Positions 1 through 6,978 of a DNA stretch of 22,588 nucleotides are shown here, piece after piece. The DNA comes from JAHDCC01 sp964551835 (lineage in GTDB: Bacteria > Actinomycetota > Acidimicrobiia > Acidimicrobiales > SZUA-35). The stretch is from NCBI GenBank assembly GCA_964551835.1, contig CAZKEM010000057.1:1-22588 (forward strand), in the 5' to 3' direction. Made by a program: the position numbers and the translations under genes. Every line of letters begins with the position of its first letter. Position 1 is the first letter of the stretch. Under the pieces are notes generated by a model. It saw nothing but the letters and a program-made list of their open reading frames with translations. It did not search any database and was not told the DNA's origin.

Positions 1-1
1 G

Positions 2-718
2 CACTACCTAAACGGCACAGCGACGGTCGACATCAACGATCTCGAGTCTCTCACGGCCGACGGTGGGCTTGATGGGTTCCGCGACGGCGAGACGGCGCGA
101 GTAGCTATCACACAGATGGTTTCCGGTACGGACTCAATTTCACTCAATGGTCAACGGGCGCTGGAGTCAATTGTCAGCCTCGAAGATCTTGATCCGAGTA
201 TTCTTCGTCCAAACTATCCAAACAATGACTTTGGTCGATCGATGGCAGAAATTGCTACCGTATTGAACGCTAACATCGGTCTTCAGGCAGCTCAGGTTGA
301 CTTTGGTGGCTGGGATCATCACGGCAACATGGCTGGTCAGTTTGGCGATAAAATCGGTGAGGTTTCGCAGGCGATTCAGCAGCTGGCTGACGATACTAAC
401 GGTCTCGACGAGATTACCGTTCTGGTAACAACCGAGTTCGGTCGAACAGTTGAAGTCAACGGTGGTAACGGAACTGACCACGGTCGAGCCCGAACCGAAC
501 TTGTCTTCGGTAATGGCATTGTCGGTGGTGTCTACGGCGACTACCCAGATGCGCTGACTCGAGACGCTAACGAGCGAATTGACCGCAACGCACTCCCAGT
601 CGCAGTTGACTACCGTCAGGTAATCGCTGACATCGTCACGGCCCGCGGAGACGTTGCCGACCCAACTCAAGTTATCCCTGGTTTCACCCCTGGAAATGCA
701 CTAGGGTTTACTGCTTGA
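2..718 (+). CDS. DUF1501 family protein (3' part; start lies before the window)
   Basis: The frame is open from the first bases of the window and ends at a TGA at 716-718, so about 238 C-terminal residues are visible. Those residues carry the hallmarks of DUF1501: a GGWDHHGN motif, then a helical stretch, a TTEFGRT motif, a GTDHGRA motif and a GGVYGDYP motif. This family has an alkaline-phosphatase/sulfatase-like fold. It is common in actinobacteria and planctomycetes, often exported and often next to a DUF1800 gene, but its reaction is not established. The N-terminus, including any Tat signal, lies outside the window, so export cannot be judged. A hairpin terminator follows 28 bases after the stop, which makes this the last gene of its transcript. 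Family assignment is strong; function is unknown. Confidence 0.88.
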   Translation, partial: HYLNGTATVDINDLESLTADGGLDGFRDGETARVAITQMVSGTDSISLNGQRALESIVSLEDLDPSILRPNYPNNDFGRSMAEIATVLNANIGLQAAQVDFGGWDHHGNMAGQFGDKIGEVSQAIQQLADDTNGLDEITVLVTTEFGRTVEVNGGNGTDHGRARTELVFGNGIVGGVYGDYPDALTRDANERIDRNALPVAVDYRQVIADIVTARGDVADPTQVIPGFTPGNALGFTA

Positions 719-746
719 TTTACGCCTAGCGCCTTAACATAAATCG

Positions 747-797
747 ACATCCCGGCTATTTCGTCTTGGACGCTATGGCTGGGATGTTTCGATTTTT
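747..797 (+). terminator. Intrinsic terminator after the DUF1501 gene
   Basis: Bases 747-759 pair with 775-787 to form a 13-bp stem with two G-T wobbles and a 15-base loop. A T-rich run ending in five Ts (793-797) follows. The position directly after the DUF1501 stop fits a Rho-independent terminator. Confidence 0.72.
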
Positions 798-844
798 GGC
801 GTTTTGTGCCGTGGAGGCGGCGGCGCGTTCAGGAATTTGTGTCC

Positions 845-850
845 TATCAT
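845..850 (+). promoter_or_regulatory. Probable -10 hexamer (TATCAT) of a leaderless transcript
   Basis: TATCAT fits the actinobacterial TAnnnT rule and ends nine bases before the ATG at 860. No SD sequence lies between them. Transcription would then begin at or within a few bases of the start codon. Confidence 0.4.
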
Positions 851-859
851 TGTGAACGT

Positions 860-1705
860 ATGAACACAATCGAGTTAGGCCCCGGCGTCTACGGATTCAC
901 TCACCCAGACCCCGCTTTCGGCAACAGTAACTCCGGTTTGATTATCGACTCCGACGGTCTCACGATCGTAGATTCGACCACCACCCCAAAACATGCCGAA
1001 GAGCTGTTCGACGAAATTAAACGCATTACCGAACCGTTGGACACCCGGTTGAAACGTGTAGTCCTATCGTCCAGCAGAATCCCGTTCTCCGGTGGGTCAT
1101 CTGTGTACTGGCAGGCTGCCTTCTACGGCTCGCAAGCTACAAGCGACCAACTCGACCTACCGCCGAACCCCGACGCCTTTAGACGACTCCTACCCGGCCT
1201 TGCAGAGCACTTTCATGACCGATACGACACCAGACCGATCACACACCTCGTTTCTGAACCCTCGCCGATCGGAAGTGCGGCATACGGGCTAACGTTGCCG
1301 GGAGAATCCCCGGTCAACATTGCCACCTACGTCGAATCGGCCGACGTAATTTTTGCCGGCGCGTTGGGGAGTTTCGGGGTTGTGCCGTTAGCTTACGACG
1401 GAGACCCGCTGGCCTGGGCCAAAAGTCTCGACCAGTTAGCGGAGCTAGCCAAGACGATAGTTCCAGGCCACGGACCCGTAGGCGGACTGGCTGACATCTC
1501 AGACCAGGCAGATTACCTTAGAGCCTGTGCAGCTGCCGATGGAGACCCAACGAACCTCAGAGCGGGTCCCTGGACAGAATGGTCCAACCAGGAGTTCCAC
1601 GCGGTAAATATTGAACGAGCCGCGAGGTTACGGCGAGGCGACGACGCTGTCCCTGACGCGATGTTTGCTCTCCTAGGTTTCGAGCCCGAGCCTGGAATGG
1701 GCTGA
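860..1705 (+). CDS. Metallo-beta-lactamase-fold protein, probably without a working metal site
   Basis: The 281-residue product has the layout of the MBL-fold hydrolases: an N-terminal strand with NSNSGLIID and DGLTIVDS (residues 22-39), a switch into the first metal-motif region, a mid-protein GAL motif (167-169) and PGHGP (202-206). The family's first metal motif, HxHxDH, should fall at residues 70-79 but reads SSSRIPFSGG. The GDL-type aspartate is replaced by alanine, and only His204 of the usual ligands is evident. The protein is therefore probably a pseudoenzyme or binding protein. A start at 806 (GTG) is open but lies against the upstream terminator and would add 18 atypical residues. 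ATG 860 is preferred because it follows a -10-like box and begins just before the conserved fold. The gene converges on carD. Confidence 0.75.
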   Translation: MNTIELGPGVYGFTHPDPAFGNSNSGLIIDSDGLTIVDSTTTPKHAEELFDEIKRITEPLDTRLKRVVLSSSRIPFSGGSSVYWQAAFYGSQATSDQLDLPPNPDAFRRLLPGLAEHFHDRYDTRPITHLVSEPSPIGSAAYGLTLPGESPVNIATYVESADVIFAGALGSFGVVPLAYDGDPLAWAKSLDQLAELAKTIVPGHGPVGGLADISDQADYLRACAAADGDPTNLRAGPWTEWSNQEFHAVNIERAARLRRGDDAVPDAMFALLGFEPEPGMG

Positions 1706-1739
1706 CAACCGACGTTCGATTACACCTGGTGTCAGCTGC

Positions 1740-2219
1740 TTAAACGAGCTGTTCTTCGACTTGGTCCATTGCGTTGTCTTCGGAAACATCAAGGGCAAAA
1801 GACAGTTCAGATACAAGGACCTTCCGAGCCTTGGTGTACATGTTTTTCTCACCGGCAGAAAGACCCTTGTTCTTGTCCCGAAGGGCGAGGTTTCTTACAA
1901 CTTCTGCTACCTGATAGACATCGCCAGATTTGAGTTTTTCCTGGTGGTTCTTGAACCTTCGGCTCCAGTTAGCTGGCTCGCGCACGTCCTTCTTGGAAAG
2001 CAAAGCAAAGAGATCTTCGACGTCTTCAAGACTGATAGGTGGACGCATGCCTACGTCGTCCACACGGTCGACCGGCACACGCACAGTTAAATCATCGTGG
2101 GCCGTCTTTAACACGAAGTACTCTTTCTCTTCGCCGTTAAATTCGACTACCTCTGTCTTCTCGATTATTGCAGCGCCATGGTGGGGGTAAACCACCCGGT
2201 CTCCCAGCTTGAACGACAT
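1740..2219 (-). CDS. carD: CarD/CdnL family RNA polymerase-binding transcription regulator
   Basis: This 159-residue protein is a CarD. CarD binds the RNA polymerase beta subunit and stabilises open promoter complexes, especially at rRNA promoters. The N-terminal Tudor-like RNAP-interacting domain (about residues 1-60) starts MSFKLGDRVVYPHHGAA and keeps Arg47 in DLTVRVP. The C-terminal helical DNA-binding domain holds Trp85 in EPANWSRR, the residue that wedges at the upstream edge of the bubble in the mycobacterial protein. GLSAGEKNMYTKAR is also typical. The residue numbering matches Mycobacterium tuberculosis CarD; Arg25 of that protein is Val here. The ATG at 2219 has an AGGAG at 2224-2228, five bases upstream in minus-strand sense, so the start is secure. 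Confidence 0.95.
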   Translation of the reverse strand: MSFKLGDRVVYPHHGAAIIEKTEVVEFNGEEKEYFVLKTAHDDLTVRVPVDRVDDVGMRPPISLEDVEDLFALLSKKDVREPANWSRRFKNHQEKLKSGDVYQVAEVVRNLALRDKNKGLSAGEKNMYTKARKVLVSELSFALDVSEDNAMDQVEEQLV

Positions 2220-2290
2220 ATGACTCCTACGATCTGGACAGGCGCCGCGAATTTACAGAACCTCTAGTACCCATGATGGCCTGTTCTTCG

Positions 2291-2467
2291 TTAGAAAGCA
2301 CCGAATACCCCAGCAATTGTGCCAAGAAGCATTGCAAAGACAGCCAATATTAGGACATAGAAGACCAACGGGCTTCGTTTTCGAAGGCTAAGACGTTGAT
2401 TCGGTACCGAAGATGACGCCGGTTTCCCCTTCGCCGTCACTCGTTGGGAACCCTTGGGTCTAGACAT
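2291..2467 (-). CDS. Small single-pass membrane protein, 58 residues, unrecognised
   Basis: This ATG-to-TAA frame fills most of the space between carD and the RDD gene. The first 32 residues are basic and polar (Lys/Arg at 4, 5, 9, 13, 15, 26, 30 and 31). A single hydrophobic segment follows at about residues 34-57 (LVFYVLILAVFAMLLGTIAG), and the protein ends at Phe58. The positive-inside rule predicts a cytoplasmic N-terminus and a tail-anchored form. There is no SD sequence, but a TAAACT hexamer ends nine bases before the ATG, as at other leaderless-looking starts in this window. I do not recognise a family. A coherent basic-then-hydrophobic architecture and a promoter-like box support a real gene. 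It could instead be a chance frame. Confidence 0.62.
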   Translation of the reverse strand: MSRPKGSQRVTAKGKPASSSVPNQRLSLRKRSPLVFYVLILAVFAMLLGTIAGVFGAF

Positions 2468-2476
2468 ATTGTTCGA

Positions 2477-2482
2477 AGTTTA
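2477..2482 (-). promoter_or_regulatory. Probable -10 hexamer (TAAACT) before the 58-residue protein
   Basis: On the minus strand TAAACT ends nine bases before the ATG at 2467 and no SD is present, which suggests a leaderless or near-leaderless transcript. Confidence 0.35.
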
Positions 2483-2528
2483 GCAGCTGAAATACGCCCG
2501 GCGGTACAAGGTGGCCGCAGTTCGAAGG

Positions 2529-2999
2529 TTAGTTGTTGACGACGTGCGTCTTGGCTAAGCGATCCCACACGGTTCTACGTTGAGGATCTACGACGATAAG
2601 AACCGAACCGCTAATTGTCAAACCGCCTAACGTTAGGAGCGCAAATGGCTGGACTGAAGGGATTAGAACAAGACCACCGAGTAACAACATTGGCATGGTG
2701 CGAATACAGGCAACAGTCAAATTTGGGACTTGCCCTTCAACGGTCTTTACATGGATCTGGAGCCAGCGCTTGCCCAGCGTCGCCGAACCGTTTCCGCTAA
2801 ACAGAAGTTCGTATACCCCGACGCAAACGAGAGTCAGAGCGGTACTCACGAGTAGGCGCCAAGGTTCGAGTCCTGTAAAGGTTCTGCTAAGGCCAGAGAC
2901 GATGGTCCCGTTGAATACCCAGAAGACCGACCAGGCCGCAAAGTCGATTAAGCGGGCCAGAATTCTGGCAGACGGCTCTGCAGTCCTTGGGAGTATCAT
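2529..2999 (-). CDS. RDD family membrane protein
   Basis: The 156-residue product carries the RDD signature: RILARLIDFAAW near residues 12-23, a central GSATLGKRWLQIHV stretch at about 71-84, and a C-terminal DPQRRTVWDRLAKTHVV. About four hydrophobic segments are visible, near 20-37, 48-68, 103-118 and 119-137. RDD proteins are integral membrane proteins of mostly unknown role, and some have been linked to ion transport or stress. The ATG at 2999 lies 28 bases after the stop of the upstream OsmC-like gene on the same strand, so the two probably share a transcript. No SD is visible, so translation may depend on the upstream gene. Family call is firm; function is unknown. Confidence 0.85.
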   Translation of the reverse strand: MILPRTAEPSARILARLIDFAAWSVFWVFNGTIVSGLSRTFTGLEPWRLLVSTALTLVCVGVYELLFSGNGSATLGKRWLQIHVKTVEGQVPNLTVACIRTMPMLLLGGLVLIPSVQPFALLTLGGLTISGSVLIVVDPQRRTVWDRLAKTHVVNN

Positions 3000-3027
3000 T
3001 CAGCCGTCGGTCCGTGAGTCCCAACAG

Positions 3028-4185
3028 TTACGTTTCAACAGTTATTTCGCTGGTGTTTGTTTCACGTGACGCTGCATGGAGGAAACAGGTTTGTTCGCCC
3101 ATGGATTGGACATCTTGGGCTGCCTTTACATCTTCGTCCGTTGTGAGAAACGTGTGTGTGTCGACGGGTTCAAACCGGGCGACACCGTCTTCGACGGTAA
3201 GTTGGGTGTCCTGAATGACGCTGTACGCGCTGAGGTCTTTCTTCGTAATCACGACAAATCGGCCGATCTGGGTCATATAACAAAAGCCGATACCAGCGGA
3301 AAGATACGCTAACGGGCTTGGCGCCCGACCTTGATCGGTCAGATCACTACGGAAACGAAACAACGAACCGTTAGGCCTAATAGGTCGCGTTCTCGCCTCG
3401 ATTACATCGTCTGCTGTGACCGTGCAGACAGTGTCAATATGTAGGGTACGTTTCTGTTCATCGCTATATGAACTACCTGCCAACGATGCATGGTCGGTGC
3501 TAGGCGGTTTTGTGAAGGGGAGTTTCTCCAACGCGTTCGTCAAAGAGTGTGTTGACGTCTCGGGCGAAGCTGCAGCTATTTCTGCCAACGGATCGAGTAG
3601 ATCGCTTGCCTCTGACGAAGGCACCGCACCAGAATCAACCCGTTCACCATTGCGATAGAGAGCAAATGTATTTGTTAACTTCTGTTCCATGCAAGCTTGC
3701 ACTGGACAAGAGCGTCGGGTCGCAGCAAGCAGCTCAGCAACCACATCTTCGGAGGCGCCGCTAGTAACGCTGACCGCAATCTTCGCCGGTAGTGAATGCC
3801 CGGTCATGTCGCCGCGGAGGGCCGAACCTTCCAACGCGTAGAAGGTAGCTAGTTTCAACTCATAATCACGAAGCGTTACACCGGCTACTCGTGCATGACT
3901 GAACAGCTCTTTTGTAAAAGAAAACGCCGCACCCGCAGCAAAGAAACCAAGAGGAAATGCCGACAAATCGCTGCCATTGAGATATGCGCCTTCGTCACAA
4001 ACCATTCGCCAGCACACACCGGTGCGACGGTCGGTGACCAACGCCTCTTTCTGCATTCCCTCAAGAGCACGAAACTTCGAACGAAATGACTGCCGACCAG
4101 AAGCACCTAACGACCCATCAGGAGTTTGCGAAGCTGCCCTATAAACCAAAGGGAACCCCAAGGACTCAATCGACCCATCCGCCAC
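3028..4185 (-). CDS. Tandem OsmC-like domain protein
   Basis: The protein appears to be two OsmC/Ohr-fold domains in one chain. OsmC proteins reduce organic hydroperoxides with a pair of cysteines. Numbered from the longer TTG start at 4203, domain 1 covers about 40-185 and domain 2 about 250-385. In domain 2 GIGFCYMTQ places Cys308 at the peroxidatic position and EQTCFLHAA places Cys373 at the resolving position. In domain 1 the second cysteine is present (Cys166 in RRSCPVQACM), but the peroxidatic position in FFAAGAAFSF aligns to Ser95. The linker (about 186-250) is Ser/Pro/Ala-rich. GTG at 4185 is chosen because AAGGAG at 4195-4200 lies nine bases upstream of it; TTG at 4203 would overlap that site. 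An RDD gene follows in the same direction. Family assignment by motif alignment is moderate. Confidence 0.68.
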   Translation of the reverse strand: MADGSIESLGFPLVYRAASQTPDGSLGASGRQSFRSKFRALEGMQKEALVTDRRTGVCWRMVCDEGAYLNGSDLSAFPLGFFAAGAAFSFTKELFSHARVAGVTLRDYELKLATFYALEGSALRGDMTGHSLPAKIAVSVTSGASEDVVAELLAATRRSCPVQACMEQKLTNTFALYRNGERVDSGAVPSSEASDLLDPLAEIAAASPETSTHSLTNALEKLPFTKPPSTDHASLAGSSYSDEQKRTLHIDTVCTVTADDVIEARTRPIRPNGSLFRFRSDLTDQGRAPSPLAYLSAGIGFCYMTQIGRFVVITKKDLSAYSVIQDTQLTVEDGVARFEPVDTHTFLTTDEDVKAAQDVQSMGEQTCFLHAASRETNTSEITVET

Positions 4186-4194
4186 AGTCTTTTT

Positions 4195-4200
4195 CTCCTT
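4195..4200 (-). promoter_or_regulatory. Ribosome binding site that decides the OsmC-like start
   Basis: AAGGAG on the minus strand lies nine bases before the GTG at 4185 and inside the first codons of the longer TTG-started frame. This argues for the GTG. Confidence 0.55.
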
Positions 4201-4298
4201 CAATATGAATGACTAAAGATGTTCAGAGTGTAGCACTGAGATGAACCGGTATCTGCCTAGTTCCGCCTCAAAGTATTGCCAAATTCTTCTTTATGCGT

Positions 4299-4327
4299 GT
4301 GGCAGATAGAACCTGTACCTGTATGGT
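4299..4327 (+). promoter_or_regulatory. Possible promoter of the ABC importer operon
   Basis: GTGGCA (4299-4304) matches four of six -35 consensus bases and is spaced 17 bases from TATGGT (4322-4327). The predicted leader of about 26 bases would contain the weak AAAGG at 4348-4352 before the ATG at 4360. The match is modest. Confidence 0.33.
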
Positions 4328-4359
4328 TGCGGATACTTACATCGACCAAAGGTTACCTG

Positions 4360-5946
4360 ATGAGAATGAGTAAGCACCTTTTCGCCATTTTTTTGGCGAC
4401 TAGTATGGTCGCCGCTGCCTGCGGCGGTTCGGACCAAGCCGATGAGGGCCAGGACCCTGCATCGGTCACCGTCGAAGAAGGCGAATACAAACCCAGCGGT
4501 TCGCTTGCTATAAATCAGATAGCTGCGCCAGCGACGACGAACCCTTTCGATGATCCGAACGCAGCAACCTTCTTCTACTACACGACATACCTCGAAGGCC
4601 TCATCCGCACTGCTACAGACGGAACAGTTGAACCCTGGTTGGCCGAAAGCTACGAGACTTCGCCAGATGGGAAAACCGTCACCTTCACGTTGAATGATGA
4701 CGTTACCTTCCACGATGGCGCACCTTTCGACTCCGAAGCTGTCATCAAAAATATTGAATTTGTCAAAGATGCCCCCGAACCAGCTGCTGGTGAAACGCCG
4801 CTGGTCTCCGATTCGTTCAAGAATCAGTTCAAAATTATTGATGCGGTCGAAGCCGTGGATGAAAAAACCGTTGCCTTTACGCTGACAGCGCCAGGGGAGC
4901 AGCAACTATTCGCTGCGTTACTACGTCAGGGCGGCCTGATGGTCAGCCCTAACACGCTCGGGGACGCTGAACCAGCAGGGACTGGTCCGTACGTATTCGA
5001 AAGTGTCAACAGCCAAAGAACAGAGTTCTCCTTCAAAGCAAACGAGACGTACTGGAAGCCAGAACTCGTTGGTCTAGAGGAGGTCGTTATTACCCGGACG
5101 CCGGAAGAGCCAGCACGAGTGCAAGCCTTCAACGCTGGCCAATACGACGCAACGCTTGTCTCGAGCAAGAACGAGGGCGAAGTATCTGAGAACGGTACCA
5201 TTTCGCATGCTCCCGCTGTCCCGGTGGCTTTTGTGATCAACGACTGGCTGGGAGAAAAAGAACCTGCCCTGGCAAACAAAGACGTCCGATGCGCGATTGC
5301 GCACTCGATCGATAAAGAACAGTTAGCCACCAACAGCAATGCGCCAGGCACAACACGTTCACAGTTTGCGTTCGATCCAGACGACTATGGCTATATCGAA
5401 GACCTTGACGCTCCCGAATACGACGAAGCGAAGGCGATGGAGCTTCTTGAAGGAGCAGGCGTTACCGACCTGACATTACCTCATGGCCATGTCGGCATCA
5501 GTATCTTCCCTGGACTCTCAGAAGGCTATGCGGCGGAGCTCTCCAACGTGGGCATCACGCTACAGAATGAAGACCTGGGCAATGAGGTCGGCAAAATGAA
5601 CCAAGCATTCAGTGCGGGAACCTATCCCGTTCAGATCATCCCGTTTAACGAGCCCAACGTTCTCGCCACGTTAATGAACCGGACAGGGCAAGGTCCGCTC
5701 AGCGCGACGAAACAAAGCCCTCCAGGTGTAGCTGAGTTGGTCGAAAAGGCTTCGGCGGCATCAACTGAAGAAGGCGAGCAATACGTAGAAGACGCGATGA
5801 AAATAATGATCGAAGAATGCATCTGGAACTTCTATGGCTTTGCTAACCAGCGCTGGGCATACGACGGTGGCGTGTCTGGACTTGAATACACCAAAGGTAT
5901 CCCGAACCATTTTTGGTTGCAGGGCGTAAGAAATTCTGAAGGTTAA
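4360..5946 (+). CDS. ABC importer substrate-binding lipoprotein, family 5 (oligopeptide/nickel type)
   Basis: The 528-residue protein is the solute receptor of the importer encoded downstream. It starts with a lipoprotein signal: basic MRMSK, a hydrophobic core, then AAAC with Cys21 as the lipidation site, followed by GGSDQ and an acidic linker, as in many actinobacterial lipoproteins. The SBP_bac_5 core is recognisable from about residue 70: YLEGLIR, then EPWLAESYETSPDGKTVTFTL, then DDVTFHDGAPFDSEAVIKN (about 113-131). The fold continues to the C-terminus without interruption, and the length is usual for the family. ATG at 4360 is chosen over an upstream TTG at 4276 because it gives a clean signal peptide and has an AAAGG nearby. 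Peptide, nickel and other small ligands are all handled by this family, so the substrate is open. Confidence 0.9.
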   Translation: MRMSKHLFAIFLATSMVAAACGGSDQADEGQDPASVTVEEGEYKPSGSLAINQIAAPATTNPFDDPNAATFFYYTTYLEGLIRTATDGTVEPWLAESYETSPDGKTVTFTLNDDVTFHDGAPFDSEAVIKNIEFVKDAPEPAAGETPLVSDSFKNQFKIIDAVEAVDEKTVAFTLTAPGEQQLFAALLRQGGLMVSPNTLGDAEPAGTGPYVFESVNSQRTEFSFKANETYWKPELVGLEEVVITRTPEEPARVQAFNAGQYDATLVSSKNEGEVSENGTISHAPAVPVAFVINDWLGEKEPALANKDVRCAIAHSIDKEQLATNSNAPGTTRSQFAFDPDDYGYIEDLDAPEYDEAKAMELLEGAGVTDLTLPHGHVGISIFPGLSEGYAAELSNVGITLQNEDLGNEVGKMNQAFSAGTYPVQIIPFNEPNVLATLMNRTGQGPLSATKQSPPGVAELVEKASAASTEEGEQYVEDAMKIMIEECIWNFYGFANQRWAYDGGVSGLEYTKGIPNHFWLQGVRNSEG

Positions 5947-5965
5947 TCGGCGCAGTTCATCGGTG

Positions 5966-6000
5966 GCGCCGCTACCTCGTTCGATATGAGGTAGCGGCGC
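5966..6000 (+). promoter_or_regulatory. Perfect 13-bp hairpin between binding-protein and permease genes
   Basis: Bases 5966-5978 pair perfectly with 5988-6000 around a nine-base loop. The stem is G+C-rich and has no T-run after it, so it is not a classic terminator. It begins 20 bases after the binding-protein stop and ends 11 bases before the permease ATG. Such intercistronic hairpins can protect the 3' end of an upstream message and lower expression of downstream genes, as known for malE-malF. That role is inferred here. Confidence 0.7.
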
Positions 6001-6011
6001 TACGTAGCACT

Positions 6012-6974
6012 ATGACCAAGTACATTTTCTTTCGCCTTCTCAGCCTCGTTCCATTGGTCTTCGCAGTTTCCGTTGTTTCGTTCTCGCTTGCTGTCATAGG
6101 AGAAAACGTCAACGGCTCTGTCGCTGTACAAGTCTGTGCGAACGATACGTCTTTCGAATCCTGCGTTGAGACAACTGAAAAAAGTCTGGGCATCGATAAG
6201 CCGTTACCGCAGCGTTTCGCAAGCTGGGCGATAAATGCAGCGCAAGGTGATTTGGGAACTTCAAGTCAAACGAGTAGTCCCGTCACTGACCTGCTCCTCG
6301 AAGGGTTCTGGCCAACGTTTTCAATCGTCGGGTTAAGCCTTCTTCTCGGGGTTCCGTTAGGCATCGCGCTTGGCATATTCTCTGGAAGGAAACCGGGTGA
6401 TCTACGAGACACGACTGTTTCGGTCCTAAGCACCTCGTTTCTGGCAGTTCCAAGCTATGTCATTGGAATCTTTCTTAGTTTCTTTATCGCAACTGAACTC
6501 GGTTGGGTTAATCCAACCAGGTATAGCCCGTCTGAAGATGGCTATTTTGAATGGTTTAAGTCAATTGTTCTGCCGGCGACATCGTTGGCATTGCCAACGA
6601 TGGCGATAATTCAACGTCAGCTCCGAAGTTCTATGGCATCTGCTCTGCAATCCCGGTATGTGCTGGCTGCTCGCTCGCGAGGTGTCTCACGCAACGCTTT
6701 GGTAGCGAAACATGCGTTGCCGAACGCAATGATCCCGACCTTGGCCGTCATCGGTATCAGAGTCGCAGCCTCGATCGGAATCACGTTGGTTGTCGAACGT
6801 ATCTTTAGTATCGATGGACTGGGAAAAATTCTCTCTAACGCGGTAACAAGCAATGACATTCCAGTTGTGCAAGGAGCCATGCTTGTAATCGCAACGCTCG
6901 TACTTGCAGTCAATTTGGTAATCGATGTTGCGTACGGGTTCCTAAATCCCAAAGTTCGATTAGAGAACGGTTAG
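6012..6974 (+). CDS. ABC importer permease, DppB/OppB type
   Basis: The 320-residue integral membrane protein is the first transmembrane subunit of the importer. It opens with a DppB-like helix (about residues 8-28), has a periplasmic loop with DKPLPQRFASW and GDLGTS, and then five more hydrophobic segments. The cytoplasmic EAA loop that docks on the ATPase is at about 219-242 (AARSRGVSRNALVAKHALPN). Length and topology are normal. Two cysteines (42 and 51) in the first external loop could form a disulfide. The ATG at 6012 has no SD and lies just after the hairpin at 5966-6000, so its translation may be limited relative to the binding protein. The next gene starts four bases after its stop. 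Confidence 0.9.
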   Translation: MTKYIFFRLLSLVPLVFAVSVVSFSLAVIGENVNGSVAVQVCANDTSFESCVETTEKSLGIDKPLPQRFASWAINAAQGDLGTSSQTSSPVTDLLLEGFWPTFSIVGLSLLLGVPLGIALGIFSGRKPGDLRDTTVSVLSTSFLAVPSYVIGIFLSFFIATELGWVNPTRYSPSEDGYFEWFKSIVLPATSLALPTMAIIQRQLRSSMASALQSRYVLAARSRGVSRNALVAKHALPNAMIPTLAVIGIRVAASIGITLVVERIFSIDGLGKILSNAVTSNDIPVVQGAMLVIATLVLAVNLVIDVAYGFLNPKVRLENG

Positions 6975-6978
6975 TACT

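Noticed and set aside
806..859. Longer N-terminus for the MBL-fold protein from GTG 806
   Set aside because: It overlaps the region just after the terminator, adds an arginine-rich stretch unlike the fold, and ATG 860 has a promoter-like box.
1719..1733. Small palindrome ACACCTGGTGT between the MBL gene and carD
   Set aside because: Five-base arms around one base between convergent genes; too short to tell from chance.
4291..4905. Minus-strand open frame opposite the 5' end of the binding-protein gene
   Set aside because: It covers the signal peptide and conserved core of the lipoprotein and has no motif of its own.
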